Source: an uncultured Alphaproteobacteria bacterium
Lineage (GTDB): Bacteria > Pseudomonadota > Alphaproteobacteria > HIMB59
Reading direction: 5' to 3'
DNA: 55,852 nucleotides
Assembly (NCBI GenBank): GCA_902594145.1
Contig: CACJLA010000005.1
Coordinates: 1-55,852 of the forward strand
In this document: positions 44,903 through 53,510 of the stretch, one piece after another
Layout: every line of letters begins with the position of its first letter
Numbering within the stretch: position 1 is the first letter of the stretch
Position numbers and translations under genes: made by a program
Notes under the pieces: model-generated
Databases searched by the model: none
What the model was told of the DNA's origin: nothing
What the model saw: only the letters and a program-made list of their open reading frames with translations

Positions 44903-45680
44903 AACTGTATTAACTATTGCAGGTTCTGACTCGTCAGGTGGTGCAGGAATCCAAGCAGATATAAAAACCATAACATATTTTAAATGTTATGCGATGTCAG
45001 TAATCACTGCTCTAACAGCACAAAATACTCAAGAGGTAAAAAGTATTTTTAATACAACTCCCAAATTTATCAAAGAACAACTCAATACTACTTGTAACGA
45101 TATAAAACCTGACTCAATCAAGATTGGAATGCTAAGTGATAAAAAAATTATTCAAGAGATATCAAAATTTATAGAAAATTCTAAAATTTCAAATGTTATA
45201 TTAGATCCTGTGATGGTATCAACCTCAGGTTTTTTATTAATTAAAAAAAGTGCTATTTCTAGTTTGGTAAAATATTTAATAACCAAGTCATTGATAATTA
45301 CACCTAATTTAAAAGAAGCTGAACTTCTTACAAATACTAAAATTAAAACAAAAAACGATATGATTAAAGCTATAGAAATACTTCAAAATATAGGTGCAAA
45401 AAATATTTTGATCAAAGGTCTTATTAAAGAGAAAAAAATCTATGATTGTTTATTCTTACAGAAAAAGAAGGAGATACATTTTTTTATGTCTAATATCATT
45501 AATAGCAAAAATACTCATGGAACAGGCTGCACATTATCATCGGCTATCGCTTCTAATATTGCCTTAGGTAATAATATTTTAAAGTCTGTAAAAATATCAA
45601 GAAACTATATAAAAAAAGCCATATATAAGGGTAGTTTTTACAAAATTGGTAAAGGAAGTGGACCAGTCTATCATTTTTAA
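44889..45680 (+). CDS. thiD: Hydroxymethylpyrimidine / phosphomethylpyrimidine kinase
   Basis: Phosphorylates HMP twice to HMP-pyrophosphate. The 263-residue ribokinase-fold protein begins VLTIAGSDSSGGAGIQADIKT, contains MLSDKKIIQEIS, NVILDPVMVSTSG, LIITPNLKEAELL, and the anion-hole motif NTHGTGCTLSSAIA. It is the last gene of the riboswitch operon. No thiC, thiG or thiO is nearby, so the operon looks like a salvage route. The 139 bases after it hold no gene that I can support. Confidence 0.95.
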   Translation: MKKYKTVLTIAGSDSSGGAGIQADIKTITYFKCYAMSVITALTAQNTQEVKSIFNTTPKFIKEQLNTTCNDIKPDSIKIGMLSDKKIIQEISKFIENSKISNVILDPVMVSTSGFLLIKKSAISSLVKYLITKSLIITPNLKEAELLTNTKIKTKNDMIKAIEILQNIGAKNILIKGLIKEKKIYDCLFLQKKKEIHFFMSNIINSKNTHGTGCTLSSAIASNIALGNNILKSVKISRNYIKKAIYKGSFYKIGKGSGPVYHF

Positions 45681-45819
45681 CTTTTATTTTACTCAAATTG
45701 CTTTAAAAGGTTTATCAATATTTAGGCTTATTATTTGAATATCATTTAAAAAAATCTCATTAAAATTTTAAAAGACATTTGGATATACTAAATATTTATT
45801 ACTTAAGAAAGGACTATAA

Positions 45820-46023
45820 ATGACTACTGGAACAGTGAAATGGTTTAACCCAAAAAAAGGATATGGGTTTATTGCCCCTGATGGAGAAGATAAAGATATC
45901 TTTGTTCATATCACAGCTGTTCAACAAGCAGGATTAGACCGCCTCGATGAAGGCGATAAAGTCGAATTTGAAATTGTTGAAGACAAAGGCAAATCCAAAG
46001 CAGATCAGTTGAAAAAAGTTTAA
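45820..46023 (+). CDS. Cold-shock-domain protein
   Basis: A 67-residue RNA chaperone of the CspA family: [19 protein letters not shown] with RNP1, [10 protein letters not shown] with RNP2, and [24 protein letters not shown] purine-rich site (AAGAAAGGA) lies 7 bases before the ATG. Its stop overlaps the convergent DjlA-like gene by 4 bases. Paralogues are common, so no number is given to the gene. Confidence 0.96.
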   Translation: MTTGTVKWFNPKKGYGFIAPDGEDKDIFVHITAVQQAGLDRLDEGDKVEFEIVEDKGKSKADQLKKV

Positions 46024-46751
46024 TTGATATTGCGAATACTTTTTATTTTATCGTAGGCTTGATTTATCTCGGATAGTCTGTCTTCAGATTTAATGATTAA
46101 TTCTTGAGGGACACCCTGGGCACTTAATTGATCAGGGTGTAACTCTTTACTAAGCTCAATCCATTTCTTTCTAATCTCGCCGTCTGTTGCCTCTTTATTA
46201 ATTCCTAGTACCTTGTATGGATTTATTTGTTTGTCCAGCCACAAAGTTTTAATGCTCTCATATTGGGTTTTAGTTAGGCCAAAGTAATTAGCACAATTCT
46301 CTATATAATTTATTTCAGGATCACTTATCTCCCCATCTGCCTCTGCTATATAAAATAAAAGATTGACGACTTGTTCAAGTACTTGTGGTTGTGCTCTAAA
46401 TAACATCCCAAGTTGTTTCGCGTATTGATGAAAATCATCTGAAGTTTTTTTTGCTTCATTAAAAATTTTACCAACATCGCTTTGAAAGTCAGGAGGTATT
46501 TTAAATTTTTCTCTAAATGCTTTAACCTCATCTGAGGTAACTTGGCCATCTGCCTTAGCTAATTTTGCCGCTAATATTATAATTCCAATTGTAATAATTT
46601 CTTGAGGGGACTGTATACCTATGCTTTCATTGGTATTTTGCCTTCTTATTTTATCTACACTATGTCCTGCAATAACACCTAGTAATGCACCAATCGGACC
46701 TCCTAAAGCAAATCCAAATGTGCCAGCAAGTAATTTCCCCCAAATACTCAT
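46020..46751 (-). CDS. djlA: DjlA-like membrane-anchored J-domain protein with TerB domain
   Basis: A 243-residue co-chaperone. The N-terminus has a glycine-rich membrane segment ([25 protein letters not shown]). The middle part (about 52-165) is a TerB-like helical domain ([39 protein letters not shown]). The C-terminus is a J-domain ([19 protein letters not shown]) with the essential HPD tripeptide in [10 protein letters not shown]. The architecture is that of DjlA, which stimulates DnaK at the inner membrane. Confidence 0.9.
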   Translation of the reverse strand: MSIWGKLLAGTFGFALGGPIGALLGVIAGHSVDKIRRQNTNESIGIQSPQEIITIGIIILAAKLAKADGQVTSDEVKAFREKFKIPPDFQSDVGKIFNEAKKTSDDFHQYAKQLGMLFRAQPQVLEQVVNLLFYIAEADGEISDPEINYIENCANYFGLTKTQYESIKTLWLDKQINPYKVLGINKEATDGEIRKKWIELSKELHPDQLSAQGVPQELIIKSEDRLSEINQAYDKIKSIRNIN

Positions 46752-46786
46752 TTAAAAAAATTTAATATATTTTTATATCTTTCAAA

Positions 46787-47824
46787 TTATTTTAACCACT
46801 GATTAACTTTATTATGGTCTTTGAGTGTAGCTTCATTGCCATGTGCAAAATGTTTGCTCATGTCAGGGTAATACTTAAAAGAAATTGGTTTTCTTCCCAT
46901 AGCTACTGCCATTTCTCTCACATGATGAGGGTCTGCTCCACAACAAATACCAATAAAGTTTACATTTAACTCCATACAGTTTTTCGTAAATTCGGCCATT
47001 TCAAATCTATTACATGTAAGTCCATCTAAAGCTATATGAGAGACGTTCCCTTCAATACAGCCACAATTTGGATCTTTGATATACATATGCGTAGGGTACT
47101 CTTCATTAGTTCTGTAAGGAACAGGCAATGCTGCAACATGACAAGATACTTGTTTTCTAATATCAGGAAGTAATTTCATCATCATATCTGGTCCTCTGTA
47201 ACAATTAAGTCCAACAACATCAGCACCATGATCCTCTAAAATTTTACAAGCTTCAGCTGCTGTATGACCATCTCTGGTTTTATCTCCTTTGTGTATCGCC
47301 AAATTCACAACTGAAATTAAACCAGCATTCTTTATTTCTTTGAGAGCAATTTTAGCCTCCTCAGTCCAACTAATCGTCTCCGCGATAATAAAATCAACAT
47401 TATCTTCTTTAGCCCAAGCAATTTGTTCAGCAAACATTTTTTGACAGTCAATATGGGATTGTTTGTTGTTTGGGTCATAAATATTTGTGTTAGCAACATT
47501 TCCTGCAATCATTAAGTCTAAATCGGGAAATTCATTTGCAGCATCTTTTGCAATTTTTAAAGCATTTTTTTGAAGAGGTTCTAGTAACTCTTCTTTGCCT
47601 ATTAGTCGAAGTTTTTCACGATGGCCGTAGTATGTAAAAGCTTGGACAACATCACTACCAGAACGAATAAACTCACGGTGAAGCTGAGTGACTACCTCTG
47701 GATGCTCAAGAACAACTTCAGGTACATAAGAACCTGCTTGAAGATAACCCCTTCTTTCCATAGCAAAAAGATATCCCTCAGCACATAAAATAGGCCCTTT
47801 GTTTAATCTCTCTATAAGGTCCAT
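46787..47824 (-). CDS. Betaine-homocysteine S-methyltransferase-like protein
   Basis: Zinc-dependent homocysteine methyltransferase family, 345 residues. The zinc ligands are in VVGLNCYRGPDM and FIGICCGADPHHVREM, which gives the one-plus-two cysteine set. It opens ILCAEGYLFAMERRGYLQAGSYVPEVVLEHPE (in parts), resembling BHMT-type proteins of marine alphaproteobacteria. Divergently placed next to a choline-kinase-like gene and dimethylglycine dehydrogenase, it would demethylate glycine betaine to dimethylglycine while making methionine. A GGGGGA site precedes the ATG. Other methyl donors (DMSP, S-methylmethionine) cannot be excluded. Confidence 0.87.
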   Translation of the reverse strand: MDLIERLNKGPILCAEGYLFAMERRGYLQAGSYVPEVVLEHPEVVTQLHREFIRSGSDVVQAFTYYGHREKLRLIGKEELLEPLQKNALKIAKDAANEFPDLDLMIAGNVANTNIYDPNNKQSHIDCQKMFAEQIAWAKEDNVDFIIAETISWTEEAKIALKEIKNAGLISVVNLAIHKGDKTRDGHTAAEACKILEDHGADVVGLNCYRGPDMMMKLLPDIRKQVSCHVAALPVPYRTNEEYPTHMYIKDPNCGCIEGNVSHIALDGLTCNRFEMAEFTKNCMELNVNFIGICCGADPHHVREMAVAMGRKPISFKYYPDMSKHFAHGNEATLKDHNKVNQWLK

Positions 47825-47904
47825 TTCAATTCCCCCAATTAAATTTTTATGATAATTATTATTACTTTCATAAGTAATTTCTATTGAAAAATTAAGTTTA
47901 AAGT

Positions 47905-48762
47905 ATGAATTATTTAAATAAAATTAAGGCACTACCTATCTGGAAAGGTAATATATCTTTAAATCCCCTAGAAGGAGGAATTACAAATTATAATTATTTA
48001 GTCAAAGATGGTTCATCAGAATATGTAGTAAGAATGGGAGAGGATATTCCTGAGCATTTAGTCTATAGATCTAATGAATTAAACGTAAGTAAAGCGGCTC
48101 ATGCTATTGGGGTGTCCCCAAAATTGATACACTTTGAGCCGGGTGTGATGGTTTTTGATTATATTCAATGTAAAACTCTTGATCCTGAAACTGTTAAGAT
48201 AAACCTTGATAAAATTATGCCCATCATTAAAAAAATTCATTTTGAAATGCCAAATCAATTAAATGGTCAGTCAACAATTTTTTGGGTTTTTTATGTAATT
48301 AAATATTATTCTAATTTTTTAAAAAAAAATAACTCAAGTCATGTTTCAATAATTCAAGAACTAATTAAAAAATCAGAAACACTAGAGAAATTATCTTCTC
48401 CAAGGGATATAGTATTTGGCCACAATGATTTCTTGGCTGCAAATTTTTTAGATGATGGTTCAAAAATTTGGGTAGTTGATTGGGAATATGGTGGATTTAA
48501 TGATCCATTATTTGATATTGGAGGCCTTGCTTCGAATAATGATTTTGATACTGAATTAGAAAACCACTGTTTAGAATTATATTATGATCAAAAACCATCA
48601 AAAGAACTTCTCATAAGATATAATGCAATGAAGGCAGCAAGTCTCCTTAGAGAAACGATGTGGAGTATGGTATCAGAGATTACTTCAAATTTAGAATTTG
48701 ATTATTCTAAATACACTGAAGAAAACTTAACAAAATTTAATAACACGTTTGAAAGCCTTTAA
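47905..48762 (+). CDS. Choline/ethanolamine kinase-like phosphotransferase
   Basis: A 285-residue protein-kinase-like phosphotransferase. The catalytic loop is FGHNDFLAANFL (H-x-D-x4-N) and the metal site is VVDWEYGGFNDPLFDIGGLA, both typical of choline kinases/LicA. The N-terminal lobe includes NPLEGGITNYNYLVKDGSSEYVVRMGE. The ATG of the following dehydrogenase overlaps its stop by one base. In this setting it may phosphorylate choline or another betaine precursor; the substrate is inferred from context only. Confidence 0.85.
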   Translation: MNYLNKIKALPIWKGNISLNPLEGGITNYNYLVKDGSSEYVVRMGEDIPEHLVYRSNELNVSKAAHAIGVSPKLIHFEPGVMVFDYIQCKTLDPETVKINLDKIMPIIKKIHFEMPNQLNGQSTIFWVFYVIKYYSNFLKKNNSSHVSIIQELIKKSETLEKLSSPRDIVFGHNDFLAANFLDDGSKIWVVDWEYGGFNDPLFDIGGLASNNDFDTELENHCLELYYDQKPSKELLIRYNAMKAASLLRETMWSMVSEITSNLEFDYSKYTEENLTKFNNTFESL

Positions 48763-51194
48763 TGATTAAAAGTTCAAAAATTGTAATTATTGGTGGAGGT
48801 ATAGTTGGTTGTTCTACAGCTTATCATTTGGCAAACTTAGGTTTAGAAGTTTGTTTAATTGAAAGTGGTAAACTTACAGCAGGGAGTACTTGGCACGCCG
48901 CAGGTTTAGTTGGACAATTAAGAACAAATGCAAATATTACTCAATTATTAGGTTACTCTGTAGATCTTTATGACAAATTAGAAAAAGAAACTGGTCTTAG
49001 CACAGGTTGGAAAATGAATGGCGGATTGAGGTTGGCATGTAATAAAGAGAGATGGCAAGAGGTATTGAGACAAACAACTACTGCCCATTCTTTTGGTCTT
49101 GAGATGGAGCTATTATCTCCTAAAGAAGCACAAGATTTATGGCCTATCATGAATATTGATGATGTATATGGAGCTGCATTTCTCCCAACAGATGGACAAG
49201 CTAATCCCACGGATATCTCTCGAGCTTTAGCTAAAGGAGCTCGTAACAAGGGAGCTAAAATAATTGAAGAAACCAAGGCTTCCAAAGTTGTAATTGAAGA
49301 TGGAAAAATCATAGCAGTTGAGACAGATAAAGGAACTATTCAATGTGAAAAAATCGTTTGTTGCTGTGGTCAATGGACAAGACAGTTCGCTCAAACAGTA
49401 GGTGTTAATGTACCTTTGGTATCATTTCAGCATCAATATTTGGTAACTGAAAAAATAGATGGAGTTGAGTCTAGCTTACCTACCTTAAGGGATCCAGATC
49501 GTTTAATATATTTTAAAGAGGAAGTTGGAGGCTTAGCAATGGGAGGATACGAGCCTAATCCTTTGTCGTGGGCAGAAAAAACTGTTCCTGATAATTTTCA
49601 TTTTTCTTTGTTAGACTCTGACTATGATCATTTTGAACAAATTATGAATAATGCTCTTGGTAGAGTTCCAAAATTAGAGACAGCAGGCATTAAAGAACTT
49701 ATTAACGGTCCAGAAAGCTTTACTCCTGATGGAAATTTTATTTTAGGAGAGAGCCCAGAACTCAATAACTTCTATGTGGGCGCAGGTTTTAATGCATATG
49801 GTATTGCCGCAGGAGGTGGAGCAGGAATGGCTCTTGCAGAGTGGGTTACTAACGGTCGTCCCCCGTACGATTTATGGCCTGTTGATATTAGAAGATTTGG
49901 AAAACCCCATCAAGATTTAGAATGGGTGAGAAAAAGAACTTATGAAGCATACGCCAAGCACTACACCATGGCTTGGCCTTATGAGGAACATTCATCAGTT
50001 AGACAATTTAAAACATCTCCTATTTATGAAAATTTAAAAAAAGCCAATGCCTGCTTTGGAGAAAAAATGGGATGGGAAAGACCAAATTGGTTTGCTCCTC
50101 CAGGCACAGAGCCAAAAGATATTTACAGTTTTAACAAGCAAAATTGGTTTGAAGTTGTTGGAAATGAAGTTAAGGCAACCAGAGAGGCTGCTGTGTTGAT
50201 AGATCAAACATCTTTTGCAAAATTTATAGTATCAGGGGAGGACTCTCAAAAAGCAATGGAATTTTTATGTGCCAATAATGTTAATAAACCAATTGGTTCA
50301 ACAGTTTACACACAGATGTTAAATCATAACGGAGGAATAGAGTGCGATGTCACATTAACCGTTATTGCTAAAGACACTTACTACATTATTACAGGAACTG
50401 GTTTTATGACTCATGACTTTAATTGGATAACCTCAAATATTCCAAAAGATTATAAAGTGAATGTAAAAAATATTACTTTTGATAATTCAGTTTTTTCCTT
50501 AATGGGTCCAAATTCTAGAAAAATTCTTCAAGGCCTAACTGACACAAACTTATCAAATAAGAATTTCCCATTTGCTTCATATAAAAAAATTAAAATTGCT
50601 TCCATTGAGGTAAATGCAATAAGAATAACATATCTGGGCGAACTGGGTTGGGAATTACACTTTCCAATCGATAAGGCATCGGAGGTTTATGAAAAAATAA
50701 TGGATTATGGAGGTCAATACGGATTAATTAACGCTGGGTATAGGTGTATTGAGAGTTGTCGACTTGAAAAAGGCTACCGAGCCTGGGGTTCTGATATAGG
50801 TCCTGATCACACACCTTTAGAAGCTGGTTTGATTTGGGCAACAAAAATTAATAGCGATATAGATTTCATAGGAAAACAAGCATTACTAAATCAAAAAAAT
50901 CTTGGAATAAAAAAAATATTTGCAGGTTTTACATGCGATGATCCTGAGCAAATTATTCTGGGAAGAGAGACGATCTTTAGAAATGGTAAACAAGTAGGTT
51001 GGCTTTCTAGTGGGGGATTTGGATATACAATTGGAAAACCTATTGGCTATGGCTATGTGAGAAGTAATGAAATTATTGATAAAGATTTTTTACTTGAGGG
51101 AGACTACGAATTAGAAATAGCAACTAAAAAAGTACCCTGTCAAATTCATCTTCAATCTATCTATGATAGAGAAATGATTAAAATTAAATCTTAA
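48762..51194 (+). CDS. Dimethylglycine/sarcosine dehydrogenase-type flavoprotein with GcvT-like domain
   Basis: An 810-residue FAD enzyme. The N-terminal DAO domain starts IVIIGGGIVGCSTAYHLANLGL and has GSTWHAAGLVGQLR, whose His corresponds to the residue that covalently carries FAD in dimethylglycine and sarcosine dehydrogenases. The C-terminal half (about 430-800) is a folate-binding aminomethyltransferase domain (YRCIESCRLEKGYRAWGSDIGPDHTPLEAGL, read in parts). It oxidatively removes N-methyl groups, delivering formaldehyde to THF and electrons to ETF; etfB, etfA and ETF-QO follow within 3 kb. DMGDH and SARDH cannot be separated by eye. Confidence 0.9.
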   Translation: MIKSSKIVIIGGGIVGCSTAYHLANLGLEVCLIESGKLTAGSTWHAAGLVGQLRTNANITQLLGYSVDLYDKLEKETGLSTGWKMNGGLRLACNKERWQEVLRQTTTAHSFGLEMELLSPKEAQDLWPIMNIDDVYGAAFLPTDGQANPTDISRALAKGARNKGAKIIEETKASKVVIEDGKIIAVETDKGTIQCEKIVCCCGQWTRQFAQTVGVNVPLVSFQHQYLVTEKIDGVESSLPTLRDPDRLIYFKEEVGGLAMGGYEPNPLSWAEKTVPDNFHFSLLDSDYDHFEQIMNNALGRVPKLETAGIKELINGPESFTPDGNFILGESPELNNFYVGAGFNAYGIAAGGGAGMALAEWVTNGRPPYDLWPVDIRRFGKPHQDLEWVRKRTYEAYAKHYTMAWPYEEHSSVRQFKTSPIYENLKKANACFGEKMGWERPNWFAPPGTEPKDIYSFNKQNWFEVVGNEVKATREAAVLIDQTSFAKFIVSGEDSQKAMEFLCANNVNKPIGSTVYTQMLNHNGGIECDVTLTVIAKDTYYIITGTGFMTHDFNWITSNIPKDYKVNVKNITFDNSVFSLMGPNSRKILQGLTDTNLSNKNFPFASYKKIKIASIEVNAIRITYLGELGWELHFPIDKASEVYEKIMDYGGQYGLINAGYRCIESCRLEKGYRAWGSDIGPDHTPLEAGLIWATKINSDIDFIGKQALLNQKNLGIKKIFAGFTCDDPEQIILGRETIFRNGKQVGWLSSGGFGYTIGKPIGYGYVRSNEIIDKDFLLEGDYELEIATKKVPCQIHLQSIYDREMIKIKS

Positions 51195-51729
51195 GCTCTT
51201 TAATCTTAAAGAGAATATACTTAGTGACAATATTCTGCGGTTTATTAGATCTAAGAAACTTATAGATATCATTTTTTTTTAAAGGAATTATTTTTATAAA
51301 TTCTCCTTCTTGTGGATTGGAGATTTTAAAATTTTTAATCTCTGGAACTTTAGCCAAGTAAATATCTGTCATTTCTTCTAAAATATCTGGAGCTATTATT
51401 AATGTGTCTAACTTTTTTAAAACTAAAGGTTTAACTCCTAGTTCTTCTTGAATCTCTCTTTTTATTGCCTCACGACTTGTTTCATTTTTATTTATTCCCC
51501 CTGCTACAATTTCAAGGGGAGATGAGGACAGTTTGCTAAAATAATAGGTAGGTCTGAATTGTCTTATAAAATAAAATAATTTTAATTTTTCATTATAACA
51601 TATGGCAGATACACTATTCCCATTAAAAACATAATTTTCTTTAATTTCAGTAGATTCATTATTTTTGTCAAATTTAATATTTAGTTCAAAAAAATTTTTA
51701 TAAATTCTCTTTTTTTTAATATTTTCCAT
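51184..51729 (-). CDS. NUDIX hydrolase (nucleotide-sugar / ADP-ribose pyrophosphatase type)
   Basis: A 181-residue protein with a complete NUDIX box, GGINKNETSREAIKREIQEELGV (23 residues; key G, E, REAIKREIQEE and G positions conserved). Preceded by FYFIRQFRPTYYFSKLSSSPLEIVAGG (in parts), the pattern of ADP-ribose or GDP-sugar pyrophosphatases. Its stop overlaps the end of the convergent dehydrogenase by 11 bases. Substrate unknown. Confidence 0.88.
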   Translation of the reverse strand: MENIKKKRIYKNFFELNIKFDKNNESTEIKENYVFNGNSVSAICYNEKLKLFYFIRQFRPTYYFSKLSSSPLEIVAGGINKNETSREAIKREIQEELGVKPLVLKKLDTLIIAPDILEEMTDIYLAKVPEIKNFKISNPQEGEFIKIIPLKKNDIYKFLRSNKPQNIVTKYILFKIKELKI

Positions 51730-51782
51730 ATTTTTTTGTATCTTGTATCTTAATAAAGTTAGTTTATTTTATTGAAATTCAA

Positions 51783-52532
51783 ATGAAAGTTTTAGTTGCT
51801 GTAAAAAGAGTTGTTGACTACAAGGTCCAAATCAGGGTCAAAAGTGATAATAGTGGAGTAGAAACTCAAAATGTAAAAATGTCAGTGAACCCTCCTGATG
51901 AAAACGCAATCGAAGAAGCTGTTAAACTAAAAGAACAAGGTATAGCTTCAGAAACTATTGCAGTATCAATTGGTGATGAAAAATCCCAAGATGTTTTAAG
52001 GACATCTATGGCGATGGGTATAGATAAATCAATTTTAGTAAAAACACAAAATACTTTAGAACCCTTAGCTGTTGCTAAAACACTTATGAAATTGATAGAA
52101 AAAGAAAAACCAGATTTAGTCCTCATGGGCAAACAAGCTATTGATGATGACTCTAATCAAACTGGCCAAATTCTATCTGCTTTACTAAAATGGCCACAAG
52201 GCTGCTTCATTTCAAATTTAAAAATTGAGGGTAATAAAGTTTCCATCTCAAGAGAAATAGATGAGGGAATTGAAAATTTAGAAACTAGTTTACCTGCTGT
52301 TCTCACTTGTGATTTAAGACTTAATACCCCACGTTTTGCTTCTTTACCAAACATAATGAAAGCTAAAAAAAAACCTTTAGATATAATTGACATTGACTCA
52401 TTGGGAATAGATACAACACCAAGAATTAAAACGTTAAAAGTCATAGAACCCCCTAAAAGAAAAGCAGGAGTAATGGTCAGTGATGTAAAAGAATTAGTTA
52501 AAAAATTAAAGTATGAGGCAAAAGTTATTTAA
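51783..52532 (+). CDS. etfB: Electron transfer flavoprotein beta subunit
   Basis: A 249-residue subunit with the AMP-binding site. It starts MKVLVAVKRVVDYKVQIRVK, contains VNPPDENAIEEAVKLKE, LVLMGKQAIDDDSNQTGQ and the family segment LETSLPAVLTCDLRLNTPRFASLPNIMKAKKKP (in parts). Abuts etfA without spacer. ETF collects electrons from acyl-CoA, dimethylglycine and sarcosine dehydrogenases. Confidence 0.97.
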   Translation: MKVLVAVKRVVDYKVQIRVKSDNSGVETQNVKMSVNPPDENAIEEAVKLKEQGIASETIAVSIGDEKSQDVLRTSMAMGIDKSILVKTQNTLEPLAVAKTLMKLIEKEKPDLVLMGKQAIDDDSNQTGQILSALLKWPQGCFISNLKIEGNKVSISREIDEGIENLETSLPAVLTCDLRLNTPRFASLPNIMKAKKKPLDIIDIDSLGIDTTPRIKTLKVIEPPKRKAGVMVSDVKELVKKLKYEAKVI

Positions 52533-53486
52533 ATGGCGGTATTAGTAATAGCTGAGCACGATAATAGTAATTTAAAATCTTCTACTTTAAATACCATCAC
52601 CGCTGCTAAAAAACTAAGTGATGATATTCACCTTTTTATCTTAGGTAGTAATATTGACGAACTAGTTAATAAGTCTAAAGATATACACCTTCTCTCTAAA
52701 GTTATTAAGTGTGATAATGAAAAATTGAAAAATTTCTTACCAGAATTATCAGCACCATTAATTTCTAATCTAGCTGAAAACTATTCGCATATTCTTGCAC
52801 CTGCTAGTACATTTGGGAAAAACCTTTTACCAAGAGTCTCTGCTCTATTAGATATAACTCAAATTAGTGATATCATTGATATTGTTTCAAATGATACCTT
52901 TGTTAGACCCATATACGCAGGGAATGCTATTTCTCAAGTACAAACTAATCAAAAAATTAACTTATTAACCATTAGACCAACTTCTTTTGAAAAATCTGAA
53001 GACTCTGGTGGCAATGCATCTATTGAGGAAATTCCTTTTGTTGATACTGACCTAAAAACCATTTTCATTAATAGAGAAGTTTCAAAAAGTGATAGACCAG
53101 AACTTGGTAATGCAAGAATCGTTGTATCTGGTGGTAGAGGTTTAGAAAATTCTGATAATTTTAAATTATTATATGAATTAGCTGATAAATTAAATGCAGC
53201 TGTTGGAGCCTCAAGAGCTGCAGTTGACTCTGGTTACATAGGTAATGAATATCAAGTTGGTCAAACAGGCAAAATGGTAGCCCCAGAACTCTATATAGCT
53301 GTTGGGATATCTGGAGCAATTCAACATCTTGCAGGAATGAAAGAAAGTAAAGTAATTGTCGCTATAAATAAGGATTTAGAAGCACCTATTTTTAATGTTG
53401 CTGATTACGGTCTGTCCTCGGATCTTTTTCAAGCAATTCCAGAAATTATTAAAGAGTTAGATCTACTTAATCAGATAGAATCGTAA
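52533..53486 (+). CDS. etfA: Electron transfer flavoprotein alpha subunit
   Basis: A 317-residue FAD-binding subunit. It begins AVLVIAEHDNSNLKSSTLNT. The C-terminal FAD site is complete: VVSGGRGLENSDNFKLL, VGASRAAVDSGYI, QVGQTGKMVAPELYIAVGISGAIQHLAGM (in parts), and APIFNVADYGLSSDLFQAIPE. It directly follows etfB; the ETF-QO gene lies 24 bases downstream. Confidence 0.98.
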   Translation: MAVLVIAEHDNSNLKSSTLNTITAAKKLSDDIHLFILGSNIDELVNKSKDIHLLSKVIKCDNEKLKNFLPELSAPLISNLAENYSHILAPASTFGKNLLPRVSALLDITQISDIIDIVSNDTFVRPIYAGNAISQVQTNQKINLLTIRPTSFEKSEDSGGNASIEEIPFVDTDLKTIFINREVSKSDRPELGNARIVVSGGRGLENSDNFKLLYELADKLNAAVGASRAAVDSGYIGNEYQVGQTGKMVAPELYIAVGISGAIQHLAGMKESKVIVAINKDLEAPIFNVADYGLSSDLFQAIPEIIKELDLLNQIES

Positions 53487-53510
53487 TATTTAGTATATTA
53501 TTTAATACAA

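Noticed and set aside
45681..45819. Cold-shock 5' leader element or small RNA before the cold-shock gene
   Set aside because: The 139 bases are very AT-rich and no stable structure or recognised cold box could be drawn by eye.
47825..47904. SAM-type riboswitch upstream of the BHMT-like gene (known in SAR11)
   Set aside because: The 80-base divergent region is AT-rich and lacks the conserved core elements; no pseudoknot could be drawn.
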